Positions 7,703 to 15,598 of a DNA stretch of 54,536 nucleotides are shown here, piece by piece; the first letter of the stretch is position 1; each line of letters opens with the position of its first letter. The DNA is from BQOK01 sp048388525. GTDB taxonomy: Bacteria; Bacillota; Clostridia; Oscillospirales; Ruminococcaceae. The position numbers were made by a program, and so were the translations under genes. Location of the stretch: assembly GCF_048388525.1 (NCBI RefSeq), contig NZ_DBGCTQ010000058.1:1-54536 (forward strand), read 5' to 3'. Below the pieces are notes generated by a model. That model ran no database searches. It saw only the letters and a program-made list of their open reading frames with translations, and was not told where the DNA came from.

Positions 7703-8251
7703 ATGAAAAAATCCGCATTCTTTCTCGCCCTCGTAATGGGCCTTTCCCTTCTGGCAGGCTGCGCCGGCAAACCGGCATCTTCCGGTTCTTCCGGCTCTGC
7801 GGGCGCCTCCTCCGGCGCTTCCAGCGCGCCCGCCGGCCCCCAGGGCACCCTGGAAGAGATCATGGACAAGGTGTTCGAGGGCATTCCCGAAGACGAAATG
7901 CCCATGCTCATGCCTGCCGACATGAACGAGGGCAGCAAATATATGCCTCTCACCGCCGATAATTCCGAGTACAACGTGGGCGTCCCCCGCGACGCCTACA
8001 AAGAAGGCATCGCCGCCGAATCGGCCATCAGCGCCATCGCCCACTCGGTCTGCCTCCTCCGTGCCGACAGCGCCGAAGCCGCCGCGCAGCTTGCCAAGGA
8101 TGTGGAGGCAAATGCCGACCCCCGTAAGTGGGTCTGTGTGGAGGCCGAAAAGAAAATCGTGCGCCAGTCCGGCGACGTGGTCATCCTCATCATGACCAAT
8201 GCCGATCTGGCCGACCGGCTGGATGCCAACTTCCAGGCCCTTGCCGAATAA
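7703..8251 (+). CDS. DUF4358-like lipoprotein
   Basis: 182-residue lipoprotein. A signal peptide ends in the lipobox LLAGC (C20), followed by a Ser/Gly/Ala linker to about residue 45 and a compact domain beginning LEEIMDKVFEGIPEDEMPML. The domain resembles DUF4358, found in Bacillota next to DHHW and MBOAT genes, and here the DHHW gene follows one base after the stop codon. A role with the DHHW partner in cell-envelope polysaccharide acylation is therefore inferred. AAGGAG lies upstream of the start. The DUF assignment is from pattern recognition only. Confidence 0.65.
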   Translation: MKKSAFFLALVMGLSLLAGCAGKPASSGSSGSAGASSGASSAPAGPQGTLEEIMDKVFEGIPEDEMPMLMPADMNEGSKYMPLTADNSEYNVGVPRDAYKEGIAAESAISAIAHSVCLLRADSAEAAAQLAKDVEANADPRKWVCVEAEKKIVRQSGDVVILIMTNADLADRLDANFQALAE

Positions 8252-8252
8252 G

Positions 8253-9185
8253 ATGCGCAGAAAACATGCGCTCGCCCTCGCCGCGGCCCTGCTGGCCCTT
8301 TTGCTTCTTGCCCTTGGCGCTCTGGGCTGGGCCCGCGCGCAAAAGCTCCGCCGGCAGGCCGCCCAGGCCGGCATCTGGCAGGCCGGCGGCCACTGGGGCG
8401 AGGCCCTGAAAGGCGGCGGCGCGGAAAGCGGGGCAAAATTTGCCCGCAAGCTGCTGGAGCTTCGGGCTGCGCAGTTCCCGGGGGCGGAGCACGTATCTTG
8501 TGCGCTGATCCCGGACAAGGGGTATTACCTGCAGGGCCAGGGCGCGCCGGAATACGATTATCAGGCGCTTTTCTCCGCCGTGCAGCAGGGCCTTGCGGGC
8601 AGCGGCGTCGCCTGGGTGGATCTCTCGGGGGCCCTCTCGGCCGCCGATTACTATACCACCGACAGTCACTGGCGGCAGGAGCGCCTTCAGCCCGTGCTGG
8701 ACGCGCTGGGCGCTTCCCTGGGCTTTTCCGTTTCGCTCGGCGATTTTCAGCCCAACAGCGTGCAGGGCTTTGTGGGCGCTTATGGCAAATACGGCGCAAA
8801 ACCCGCCGAGGAACTGGTGTATCTCACCAGTCCCGCCACCGGCGCGGCCGTGGCCGGCAATTTTCAGCACCCTGAATCCACCGCCGTCTATGACCTTTCC
8901 CGGCTGAAAAGCGAGGTCCCTTACGACGTGTTCCTCGCGGGCGCCACTCCCCTGGTGACCATCACAAACCAGGCCGCCGCCTCTGCCCGGGAACTGGTGA
9001 TCTTCCGCGATTCCTACGCCAGCAGCCTTGCGCCGCTGCTCGTGGGCGAATACCGCACCATCACGCTGGTCGATATCCGCTATATGGCCAGCGGGCTGGT
9101 GCCTCAATACGTGGACTTTACCGGCAAGGACGTGCTGTTTTTGTACAGTGTGTTTGTGGCGGACCAAAGCGCAATGCTGCGCTGA
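8253..9185 (+). CDS. DHHW family (AlgJ/AlgX-like) envelope protein
   Basis: 310-residue protein with an N-terminal signal anchor (about residues 5-25) and an SGNH-hydrolase-like domain. Family motifs are visible: YYTTDSHW (about residues 130-137; the DHHW-type motif, here DSHW) and FRDSYASSLAPLL near residue 252, followed by TLVDIRYM. In related systems such proteins act outside the membrane and move acyl groups delivered by an MBOAT acyltransferase onto surface polysaccharide. No MBOAT gene is in the window. The ATG at 8253 was chosen because it follows the lipoprotein stop by one base, implying translational coupling. Confidence 0.72.
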   Translation: MRRKHALALAAALLALLLLALGALGWARAQKLRRQAAQAGIWQAGGHWGEALKGGGAESGAKFARKLLELRAAQFPGAEHVSCALIPDKGYYLQGQGAPEYDYQALFSAVQQGLAGSGVAWVDLSGALSAADYYTTDSHWRQERLQPVLDALGASLGFSVSLGDFQPNSVQGFVGAYGKYGAKPAEELVYLTSPATGAAVAGNFQHPESTAVYDLSRLKSEVPYDVFLAGATPLVTITNQAAASARELVIFRDSYASSLAPLLVGEYRTITLVDIRYMASGLVPQYVDFTGKDVLFLYSVFVADQSAMLR

Positions 9186-9198
9186 ATCAAACCCATTT

Positions 9199-9232
9199 GC
9201 GGGGCGCCCTTTCACGGGCGCCCCGCCTTTTT
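9199..9232 (+). terminator. Intrinsic terminator after the DHHW gene
   Basis: GC-rich stem (GGGGCGCCC, 9201-9209, with GGGCGCCCC, 9216-9224) followed by T5 at 9228-9232. Confidence 0.85.
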
Positions 9233-9364
9233 GGCGCAGGTTTCGCATTGCAACCTTGTGCCGTTCATGCTATACTGTCAAAGAGTAATTCAAAATCAAC
9301 GGGGTCGCCCGGCTCTGTAGTTTTTACACCGCCCCGGGGCGCATGGGAAAGAAGTGGAGCTTGT

Positions 9365-10810
9365 ATGGGTTTTACCGCCAATACGGCGTTTGTGGCGCTG
9401 GCCGGCTGTGCGGGGGCGCTGCTGTCCGCCCTGCTGCTGGGGGCGTCTTTCCTTTTGTTCCGCCGCCGGCAGAAGCGCACCCGCAGGGCCCTGTGGGAAC
9501 AGGCGTATGTGGACCCCGTCACCGGCGGCCCCACCCGCCTGCGTTTTGAGCGCGACGCCGAGGCCCTGGCTTCGGCCGCCGCCCCGGGCAGCTACGCGGT
9601 GGTGGACATAAACCTCTACCACTTCCGCTTTATGAACAATCTGTTCGGCCGGGCGGAAGGCGACCGCATCCTCCGCCATATCCACACCACCTGTTCCGCC
9701 CGGCTGCAGCCGGGCGAACTGATCTGCCACATTGGCGCCGACGATTTCCGGTTTCTTCTGCATTTTTCCGGGCAGGACTCCATGGTCAGCCGGGTGCAGG
9801 AGATGGCCGAAGCGGCAAACGAGTTCAACAACGAACTCACCGATCATTATTATCTTTGGTTCAAGGCCGGCGTGAGCGTGGTGGACGGCACGGCCGACAC
9901 CTTTGCCGCTTATCTTGATTATGCAAAGATCGCCTGCAAGGAAAACGGCCCGGGCCGCCCCGCCTGCCGGTGCACCTGCACGTTTTACGAGCCGCGCCAG
10001 CGCGAACAGGCCCTGCGGGAACAGGCCATCTACAACAGCATGGCCGCCGCGCTGGAACAGGGTGAATTCCAGATGTATCTGCAGCCCAAGGTAAACTGCT
10101 TTACCGACCGCATTGTGGGGGCCGAAGCGCTCACCCGCTGGGTGGACCCCGAAAAAGGGCTTGTGATGCCCGCCGAATTCATCCCCGTGCTGGAGCACAG
10201 CGGTTTTATTACCAAGCTTGACCTGCATGTGTTCGGGCAGGTGTGCGCCACCCTGCGCGGCTGGCTGGACGCAGGTCTGGAGCCGGTTCCCATCTCCATC
10301 AACTTTTCCCGCGCCAGCCTGTGGCAGCCCCATGTGATGGAGCAATACGACCGGCTCCGCCGCAAATATGCGGTGCCGGGCAAATACCTGGAGATCGAGC
10401 TCACCGAGACCTTTCTGGCCAACGGCGAGGGCTCCTTCGTGGCGTTGGTGGACGAGATCCACGCCCTGGGCATGCGCTGCGCCATCGACGATTTCGGCAG
10501 CGGGTATTCCGCCCTGAACCTGCTTCGCAGGGTCAAGGTCGATACCCTCAAGCTGGACCGCTCGTTCTTCCCCCGCACCGCGCCCGAGCGTGAGCGCAAG
10601 CGGGCCCTCACCCTGGTGCGCCATATTGTGGCGCTGGGGCGGGATCTCGGCACCCACATTGTGGCCGAGGGGGTCGAAGAGCGCAGCCAAGTCGAGTTTT
10701 TGCAGGGGCTGGGCCTGCACACCATCCAGGGCTTTTATTATTACCGTCCCCTGCCCCTGGACCGCTTCGAAGCCGTGGCTTTCCAAAAGGGCCAGGCCAT
10801 ATTCTCCTGA
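9365..10810 (+). CDS. Membrane GGDEF-EAL protein, predicted c-di-GMP phosphodiesterase
   Basis: 481-residue protein: one TM helix (about residues 7-29), a GGDEF domain (about 45-205) and an EAL domain (about 225-475). The cyclase signature is GADDF instead of GGDEF, so diguanylate cyclase activity is probably lost. The EAL domain keeps its catalytic set: EALTRW, the Asn in INFSRASL, the Glu in EIELTET, DDFGSGYS, the Lys in TLKLDRSF and the Glu in AEGVE, ending QGFYYYRPL. It should therefore hydrolyse c-di-GMP, with the GGDEF remnant possibly binding GTP or dimerising. ATG 9365 was preferred to an upstream in-frame start because AAGTGGAG lies six bases before it and the TM segment follows directly. 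Confidence 0.88.
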   Translation: MGFTANTAFVALAGCAGALLSALLLGASFLLFRRRQKRTRRALWEQAYVDPVTGGPTRLRFERDAEALASAAAPGSYAVVDINLYHFRFMNNLFGRAEGDRILRHIHTTCSARLQPGELICHIGADDFRFLLHFSGQDSMVSRVQEMAEAANEFNNELTDHYYLWFKAGVSVVDGTADTFAAYLDYAKIACKENGPGRPACRCTCTFYEPRQREQALREQAIYNSMAAALEQGEFQMYLQPKVNCFTDRIVGAEALTRWVDPEKGLVMPAEFIPVLEHSGFITKLDLHVFGQVCATLRGWLDAGLEPVPISINFSRASLWQPHVMEQYDRLRRKYAVPGKYLEIELTETFLANGEGSFVALVDEIHALGMRCAIDDFGSGYSALNLLRRVKVDTLKLDRSFFPRTAPERERKRALTLVRHIVALGRDLGTHIVAEGVEERSQVEFLQGLGLHTIQGFYYYRPLPLDRFEAVAFQKGQAIFS

Positions 10811-10903
10811 ACGCGCCGGCGGGCCGGAACCTTGTGTTCCGGCCCGTTTTCTATTTTGCCCCGCCCCTTTGGGGTATACTACCCCGGAAAGGAGGCATTC
10901 CCT

Positions 10904-11512
10904 ATGCAGCAAATTTATGGATATGTGCGGGTTTCCAGCAAAGATCAGAACGAGGGCCGCCAGCAGCTGGCGCTGGATGAATTCGGTGTGCCGCCGGGCA
11001 ACCGCTTTTTGGATAAGCTCTCCGGCAAGGACTTTGAGCGTCCGGCCTATAAACGGCTGCTGCGCAGGCTGCGCCCCGGCGATGTGCTGGTCATCAAAAG
11101 CATCGACCGCCTGGGCCGCGATTATGAGGAAATTCAGAACCAGTGGCGGGTGATCACCAAGGAAAAACATGCGGACATCGTGGTGCTGGACATGGCCCTG
11201 CTCGACACCCGCAAAAAGGACCGCGACCTGACCGGCACATTTATTGCCGATCTGGTGCTGCAGATCCTCTCCTATGTGGCGCAGACCGAGCGCGAAGCCA
11301 TCCGCCAGCGCCAGCGCGAGGGCATCCGCGCCGCGCAGATGGCCGGGGTGCGGTTCGGCCGCCCGCCCAAGCCTGTTCCCCCTGAATTCGAGGCCTGGCT
11401 GGCGCGCTGGCGCACCGGGTCGGCCAGTTCGCGGCAGGCAGCCGCGGCACTGGGCATCGCGCAGGACACCTTTCTCCGCTGGGCGCGCCGCACGCCCATC
11501 TGCGACAAATAG
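10904..11512 (+). CDS. Small serine recombinase (resolvase/invertase family)
   Basis: 202-residue serine recombinase. The catalytic domain begins YGYVRVSSKDQN, with the predicted nucleophile S11, and contains SIDRLGRDYEEI (about residues 65-76). The long E helix and the C-terminal HTH (SSRQAAAALGIAQDTFLRW) are present, matching the roughly 200-residue resolvase/invertase class. GGAAAGGAGG (10887-10896) is an excellent ribosome site. There is no transposase next to it. Its stop codon lies inside the first copy of a repeat also present at 11529 and, inverted, at 11612, which could be its crossover or accessory sites. Confidence 0.85.
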   Translation: MQQIYGYVRVSSKDQNEGRQQLALDEFGVPPGNRFLDKLSGKDFERPAYKRLLRRLRPGDVLVIKSIDRLGRDYEEIQNQWRVITKEKHADIVVLDMALLDTRKKDRDLTGTFIADLVLQILSYVAQTEREAIRQRQREGIRAAQMAGVRFGRPPKPVPPEFEAWLARWRTGSASSRQAAAALGIAQDTFLRWARRTPICDK

Positions 11513-11628
11513 TAGACTTTTCCTTTCAAAATAGTAGACTTTACCAAGCAGCCGTTCTACATACATCACAGCGGGGCAAAAAGCGTTTTTTTCATTATAA
11601 ATCAGCTGAACGGAAAAGTCTGCTTTAT
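11507..11628. repeat. Three-copy 17-base repeat beside the recombinase, candidate res site
   Basis: AAATAGTAGACTTTTCC (11507-11523) is repeated directly 22 bases on as AAATAGTAGACTTTACC (11529-11545), and once inverted at 11612-11628 (reverse complement ATAAAGCAGACTTTTCC). The first copy contains the recombinase stop codon. Two direct and one inverted copy within 122 bases resemble the subsites of resolvase res regions, but the core dinucleotide and true half-sites cannot be assigned by eye. Confidence 0.6.
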
Positions 11629-11653
11629 CGCGCAGGCCGGAAAGGAGCATTCT

Positions 11654-11911
11654 ATGCGCACCCAGGACCCCGATCTGCTCGAAACCCTTGCCGCGGCGGC
11701 AGGCTGCGACTACCTCTCGGATCTTCGGCTGCCCGCCCACCGCGCCGCGCTGCGCCTGGCCGTCCAGGGCTGCGCCGCCGAAGACTATCCCGCCCGCCAA
11801 TGGCAGGAGGCGCTCGGTTACCTGTGCGACGCCTCCCCCTCTTCCCTGCCGGCAGACCAGGCACGGGAAAAGCTGCTCGGTTTTCTCGGCGGAAAACCTG
11901 CCCGGCGCTGA
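11654..11911 (+). CDS. Small protein of unknown function
   Basis: 85-residue, probably cytoplasmic helical protein, not recognised. GGAAAGGAGC lies 5 bases before the ATG and a strong terminator follows the stop, so expression is credible. It contains a repeated acidic/leucine pattern (DPDLLETLAAAAG, DYLSDLRLPAHRAAL) and no membrane segment or signal peptide. It lies right after the repeat region of the serine recombinase, with no gene between, and may be an accessory gene of that element or simply a chromosomal neighbour. Confidence 0.6.
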   Translation: MRTQDPDLLETLAAAAGCDYLSDLRLPAHRAALRLAVQGCAAEDYPARQWQEALGYLCDASPSSLPADQAREKLLGFLGGKPARR

Positions 11912-11925
11912 GCGCGCCGTCCTTT

Positions 11926-11961
11926 GGGAAGTGCATTTGCGGATGCACTTCCCATTTTTTT
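11926..11961 (+). terminator. Strong intrinsic terminator
   Basis: GGGAAGTGCAT (11926-11936) pairs with ATGCACTTCCC (11943-11953), followed by ATTTTTTT. Confidence 0.9.
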
Positions 11962-12044
11962 GACATTTGGGCACAATTGGCCCTGTTATTTTTTGTTCAA
12001 TGGCCTTATAATAAGGGCATAAGAGGAAAGTGGGGGGTCGTGCA

Positions 12045-13163
12045 ATGAATGTTCTGATTCTTTCGTGCAACACCGGCGGGGGCCACAACGCCGCGGCGCG
12101 CGCCGTGATGGAGGCGCTGCGCCGCAGGGGTCACACCTGCAAAATGGTGGACTATCTGGCCCTTGCCAGCGACTTTGTGTCCAAAGAGGTCTGCGGCGCC
12201 TATGTATCCATCGTGAACCACGCGCCCAGCATGTTCAACCTGATCTACAAGGCGGGCGCATTGGTCAGCAGCCCGCACCGCCGCTCGCCCATCTATTATA
12301 TCAACCGCACCTACGTGCGCTTTTTGCGGCGCGAGTTTGCGGCCGCGCACTACGACGCGGTGGTGGTGAGCCATATCTTTGCAGCCCAGGCCCTCACCGA
12401 GCTGCGCCGCCGGGGCGAGCTCAACATCCCGTTTCTGTGCATCGCCACCGACTATACCTGCAGCCCCTTCTGGGAAGAGGTGGACTGCGACCGCCTCACC
12501 ATTCCCCATCCGGACCTTGCCCAGGAGTTCATGGATCACGGCGTAGAGCCCCGCCGCCTCCTGCCCTGCGGCATCCCGGTAAGCGGCGCCTGCAACACCC
12601 TCATCAGCCACACCGAGGCCCGCCAGCAGCTCGGCCTGCCCGCCGACCGGCCTCTGGTGCTGCTTTTGGGCGGCAGCATGGGCCACGGCAGCCAAAAGGA
12701 TCTCATCGATGCGCTTCTCGCCCGCAAGCGTTTTTCCCCCCACATCGCGGTGGTGTGCGGCTCCAACGAAAAGGCGAAAGCCTCCCTGGAAAAGCACTAT
12801 TCCAAACGCCCCGATGACGTGACCATCCTGGGCTTTGAAAAGCGGGTTCCCCTGCTCATGCGGGCGGCAAGCGTCACCTTCACAAAGCCCGGCGGGCTTT
12901 CCAGCACCGAGGCGGCAGTGGTAAACACCCCCCTCATTTTCACCAACGCCATCCCCGGCTGCGAAACCCACAACCAGGAGTTCTTCCTTGCCCGCGGCAT
13001 GGCCTACGCACCCGACAGCGTGTGGGCGCAAAGCAAGGCGGCCCGGCTTCTGTGCACCAGCGCCGAAAACCTCGAAGCTATGCTCACGGCGCAGCGCGCC
13101 CATGTGCCCCAAAACGCCGCCGATGTCATCTGCGACGAACTGGAAGCCCTGCGCGCGCGGTAA
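12045..13163 (+). CDS. MGDG synthase/UgtP-like glycolipid glycosyltransferase
   Basis: 372-residue GT28-type glycosyltransferase. It begins MNVLILSCNTGGGHNAAARA, the acceptor-side motif of the MGDG synthase/processive diacylglycerol glucosyltransferase family, and ends with the nucleotide-sugar site (LLLGGSMGHGS near residue 207, KPGGLSSTEA near 286, ending PGCETHNQEFF). Such enzymes transfer glucose or galactose from a UDP-sugar to diacylglycerol at the inner membrane face. The neighbouring PlsY-like gene supports a membrane-lipid role. ATG 12045 begins directly with the conserved motif; an upstream in-frame start lacks a good ribosome site. A TATAAT at 12007-12012 may be its -10 element, but no clear -35 was seen. 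Confidence 0.85.
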   Translation: MNVLILSCNTGGGHNAAARAVMEALRRRGHTCKMVDYLALASDFVSKEVCGAYVSIVNHAPSMFNLIYKAGALVSSPHRRSPIYYINRTYVRFLRREFAAAHYDAVVVSHIFAAQALTELRRRGELNIPFLCIATDYTCSPFWEEVDCDRLTIPHPDLAQEFMDHGVEPRRLLPCGIPVSGACNTLISHTEARQQLGLPADRPLVLLLGGSMGHGSQKDLIDALLARKRFSPHIAVVCGSNEKAKASLEKHYSKRPDDVTILGFEKRVPLLMRAASVTFTKPGGLSSTEAAVVNTPLIFTNAIPGCETHNQEFFLARGMAYAPDSVWAQSKAARLLCTSAENLEAMLTAQRAHVPQNAADVICDELEALRAR

Positions 13164-13229
13164 CCCCGTTCCTGTTTTTACACGCCGCATTTCTGTTTTT
13201 ATGCACCACCCGGAAAGGAGGCTGGCCCT

Positions 13230-13877
13230 ATGCTTGCTCTCGGTTTATTCGTGCTTGGTTTTTCCAGCGGCAGCGTACTCTACAGCGCGCTTTTGCCCCG
13301 CCTGACCAAGGGTGTCGATGTGCGCGCCCTCGCGCCGGACCATAACCCCGGCGCTGCAAATGTTTTTAAATATGCCGGCGTGCCGGTGGGCATTCTGGCG
13401 CTGGTATGCGATCTGGCAAAGGCCTATGTGCCGGTGCGGCTGGCGCTGCGCTGGCTTCCATTGGCGGACCCCGCCTTTGCCCTGGTGCTCTGCGCCCCCG
13501 TGCTGGGCCATGCTTTTTCCCCCCTTGCCCATTTCCGGGGCGGCAAAGCCATTGCCGCCAGCTTCGGCGCGCTGCTGGCGCTGCTGCCCGGCTGCACGGT
13601 GGTGCTGCCGCTGATCTTCTGGTACATATTGTTTTCCACCGCCATCATCATCCGCCCCCATGCGGCGCGCACCATCCTCACCTTTGTGCTGGTGGCCGCC
13701 GCAGCGGCCCGGCAGCCCTTCTTTTCGGTGCGCATGGGCGTGGTGCTTATCGCGGCGGCCGTGATCTGGCGGCATCTCCCGGCGCTGCGCGGCCAGCAGC
13801 CCGCCCTGATCTTGCTGGGCCGTACCGTGTGGACCTCGCGGCATGGCAGCCCCGGTGAACGGCCCATGCGGCCTTAG
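13230..13877 (+). CDS. plsY: PlsY-like glycerol-3-phosphate acyltransferase
   Basis: 215-residue integral membrane protein with about five hydrophobic segments. Three PlsY motifs are recognisable: GFSSGSVLYS near residue 10, DHNPGAANVFKYAG near 37 (family DxNPGxxN) and GHAFSPLAHFRGGKAIAASFG near 93 (family GHxxPxxxxFxGGK). PlsY transfers acyl groups from acyl-phosphate to glycerol-3-phosphate, the first step of phospholipid synthesis. The loops depart from housekeeping PlsY (the second motif has Ala for Thr), so this may be a second, specialised copy. CGGAAAGGAGG precedes the start, and the gene lies 66 bases after the glycolipid glycosyltransferase. Confidence 0.75.
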   Translation: MLALGLFVLGFSSGSVLYSALLPRLTKGVDVRALAPDHNPGAANVFKYAGVPVGILALVCDLAKAYVPVRLALRWLPLADPAFALVLCAPVLGHAFSPLAHFRGGKAIAASFGALLALLPGCTVVLPLIFWYILFSTAIIIRPHAARTILTFVLVAAAAARQPFFSVRMGVVLIAAAVIWRHLPALRGQQPALILLGRTVWTSRHGSPGERPMRP

Positions 13878-13891
13878 CATTCAAAAAATTT

Positions 13892-13922
13892 AAAAGCGGC
13901 TGCAAAAGCAGCCGCTTTTTTT
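13892..13922 (+). terminator. Intrinsic terminator after plsY
   Basis: AAAAGCGGCTGC (13892-13903), loop AAAA, GCAGCCGCTTTT (13908-13919), continuing T-rich. Confidence 0.9.
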
Positions 13923-13980
13923 GCGCATCTGTGTTACAATAAAGCCAGAAGATCAATTTCTGCACTGCGAGGTGTTTTGT

Positions 13981-14529
13981 ATGGATTTTCAGGAAATCAC
14001 ACGTCAGGCCCGCCAGGCAGCCGCAGAACTGCTTGCCGCCGCCAGGCTCGCGCCGTGCTCCATTCTGGTGATCGGCTGCTCTTCCAGCGAGATCCTGGGC
14101 CGGCGCATCGGCCACGGCTCCAGCATGGAAGCCGCTGCCGCCGTGTTTGCCGGGCTGCAGCCCGTGGCCGCAGAGGCCGGGGTCTATCTGGCGGCCCAGT
14201 GCTGCGAGCATCTGAACCGCGCCATCGTGCTGGAGGCGGCGGCTTTGCCGCCGGGTGCCGAGCCGGTCAACGTGATCCCCCAGCCCAAAGCGGGCGGCAG
14301 CTTTGCCGCCACCTGCTGGCAGCACTTTGAGCGCCCGGTGGCGCTGGAGGGCATCCGCGCGGACGCCGGAATGGACATCGGCGATACCCTCATCGGCATG
14401 CACCTGAAGCCGGTTGCCGTGCCGGTGCGCCTCAGCCTTAACCGCATCGGCGACGCAAACCTTGTGTGCGCGCGCACCCGCCCCAAATTCATCGGCGGCG
14501 CGCGGGCCGTATACGCGCCGGAGGTGTAA
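13981..14529 (+). CDS. DUF436/TIGR01440 family protein (YwlG-like)
   Basis: 182-residue protein of the YwlG/DUF436 family, widespread in Bacillota and of unknown biochemical function. Family landmarks include the N-terminal helix with RQAAAELLAAA, the turn IGCSSSEILGRRIGHGSS (about residues 31-48), AAQCCEHLNRAIV near 80 and the C-terminal DANLVCARTRPKFIGGARA. The ATG at 13981 was chosen at the family start. The PLP-binding YggS-type gene follows three bases after the stop, so the two are probably co-transcribed. Confidence 0.82.
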   Translation: MDFQEITRQARQAAAELLAAARLAPCSILVIGCSSSEILGRRIGHGSSMEAAAAVFAGLQPVAAEAGVYLAAQCCEHLNRAIVLEAAALPPGAEPVNVIPQPKAGGSFAATCWQHFERPVALEGIRADAGMDIGDTLIGMHLKPVAVPVRLSLNRIGDANLVCARTRPKFIGGARAVYAPEV

Positions 14530-14532
14530 GCA

Positions 14533-15234
14533 ATGGATGAATTAGCCCTTCTCACCCAGCGGGTGGCCGCGGTGCGCGAGCGCATGGCCGCCGCCTGCGC
14601 CGCCGCTCACCGGCCCGAAAGCAGCGTGCTTCTGTGTGCCGCCAGCAAGACCCAGACCCCCGCCACCGTAGCCCTGGCCGCGGGCCTTCCCATCGACCTT
14701 TTCGGCGAGAACCGCGTGCAGGAGCTGGTGGAAAAGCGCGCCGCGGGCGCCTATGGTCAGGTTCCCCTGCATTTTATCGGCCATCTGCAAACCAACAAGG
14801 TAAAACAGGTGGTGGGCGCCGCCGGGCTCATCCAGTCGGTGGGGTCCGGGCATCTGCTGCTGGCCGTGGCAAAGGAAGCGCAAAAGCAGGGCCTCGTGCA
14901 GCCGGTCTTTCTCGAGGTAAACATCGGCGGCGAAGAGAGCAAAAGCGGCGTCGCCCCTGCCGAGCTGCCCCGCCTGGCCGAGCTGGCCGAATCCCTGCCC
15001 GGCGTAACGGTCCAGGGGCTCATGTGCATCCCTCCAAAGGCCGGCACACCGTCTGCCCAGCGGCGGTACTTTGCCGCCATGCGGGGTTTGTTCGACCGGC
15101 TGGCCGCCCAGCGGTTCAGCACCGTTCACATGCGCCAGCTCAGCATGGGCATGAGCGGCGATTTCGAGGCCGCCATCGCCGAGGGCGCCACCATCGTGCG
15201 GGTCGGCACCGCTCTGTTCGGCCCGCGGCAGTAA
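14533..15234 (+). CDS. YggS/PLPBP family PLP-binding protein
   Basis: 233-residue single-domain alanine-racemase-fold protein. The PLP lysine is K39 in LCAASKTQTP. Further family motifs are FGENRVQEL (about 57-65), LHFIGHLQTNK (about 79-89), EVNIGGEESKSGV (about 134-146) and LSMGMSGDFEAAI (about 205-217). These proteins have no known catalytic reaction; they hold PLP and influence vitamin B6 and amino-acid homeostasis. In many Bacillota this gene lies next to sepF/ylm cell-division genes; here it is paired with the DUF436 gene instead. Confidence 0.92.
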   Translation: MDELALLTQRVAAVRERMAAACAAAHRPESSVLLCAASKTQTPATVALAAGLPIDLFGENRVQELVEKRAAGAYGQVPLHFIGHLQTNKVKQVVGAAGLIQSVGSGHLLLAVAKEAQKQGLVQPVFLEVNIGGEESKSGVAPAELPRLAELAESLPGVTVQGLMCIPPKAGTPSAQRRYFAAMRGLFDRLAAQRFSTVHMRQLSMGMSGDFEAAIAEGATIVRVGTALFGPRQ

Positions 15235-15308
15235 TCCCCGCGCGGTTCTTTCCCGCGCCCTGTTTGCCGCGGGAACACCGGCCTTTGAACCAAAAACCGA
15301 TTTTCAGA

Positions 15309-15350
15309 GGGAGGGCCCGCTTCCGGAATGCGGCCCCTCCCCTTGTGTTT
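15309..15350 (+). terminator. Probable terminator after the YggS-type gene
   Basis: GGGAGGGCCCGC (15309-15320) pairs, with one mismatch, with GCGGCCCCTCCC (15330-15341), followed by a T/G-rich tract. Confidence 0.6.
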
Positions 15351-15415
15351 TCCACAGTTTCACCGCCGGGGGTGTAAAACCCGCCGTGCAAAACGCCAAA
15401 CCTCTTCGCCTTTGC

Positions 15416-15443
15416 TTGCAAACCCCCGCCGGGCGTGTATACT
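15416..15443 (+). promoter_or_regulatory. Promoter of the yitT leader
   Basis: TTGCAA (15416-15421), 16 bases, TATACT (15438-15443). Predicted transcription starts near 15450, about 150 bases before the YitT gene. Confidence 0.6.
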
Positions 15444-15525
15444 TATTCCATACATCATTTTTTTGACAGGCAGGTGCGTTTTGCGGTGAAAATGCGGCAA
15501 ACTTCGGCTTTCTATGGTATTTTTC

Positions 15526-15559
15526 GGCGGCAGGCTTAAGGCCTGCCGCCTTTTACTTT
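15526..15559 (+). terminator. Terminator-like hairpin in the leader before yitT
   Basis: GGCGGCAGGC (15526-15535) pairs with GCCTGCCGCC (15541-15550), followed by TTTTACTTT. It stands between a good promoter and the YitT start codon, so it either attenuates that gene or ends a short RNA of about 100 bases. No known riboswitch class was recognised. Confidence 0.65.
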
Positions 15560-15598
15560 ATCGTAGCACCGCTGTAACAGATTGAAAGGCAGGTCCGG

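Noticed and set aside
9296..12088. 930-codon open frame on the minus strand
   Set aside because: Opposes the EAL, recombinase and small-protein genes and shows no domain or ribosome site.
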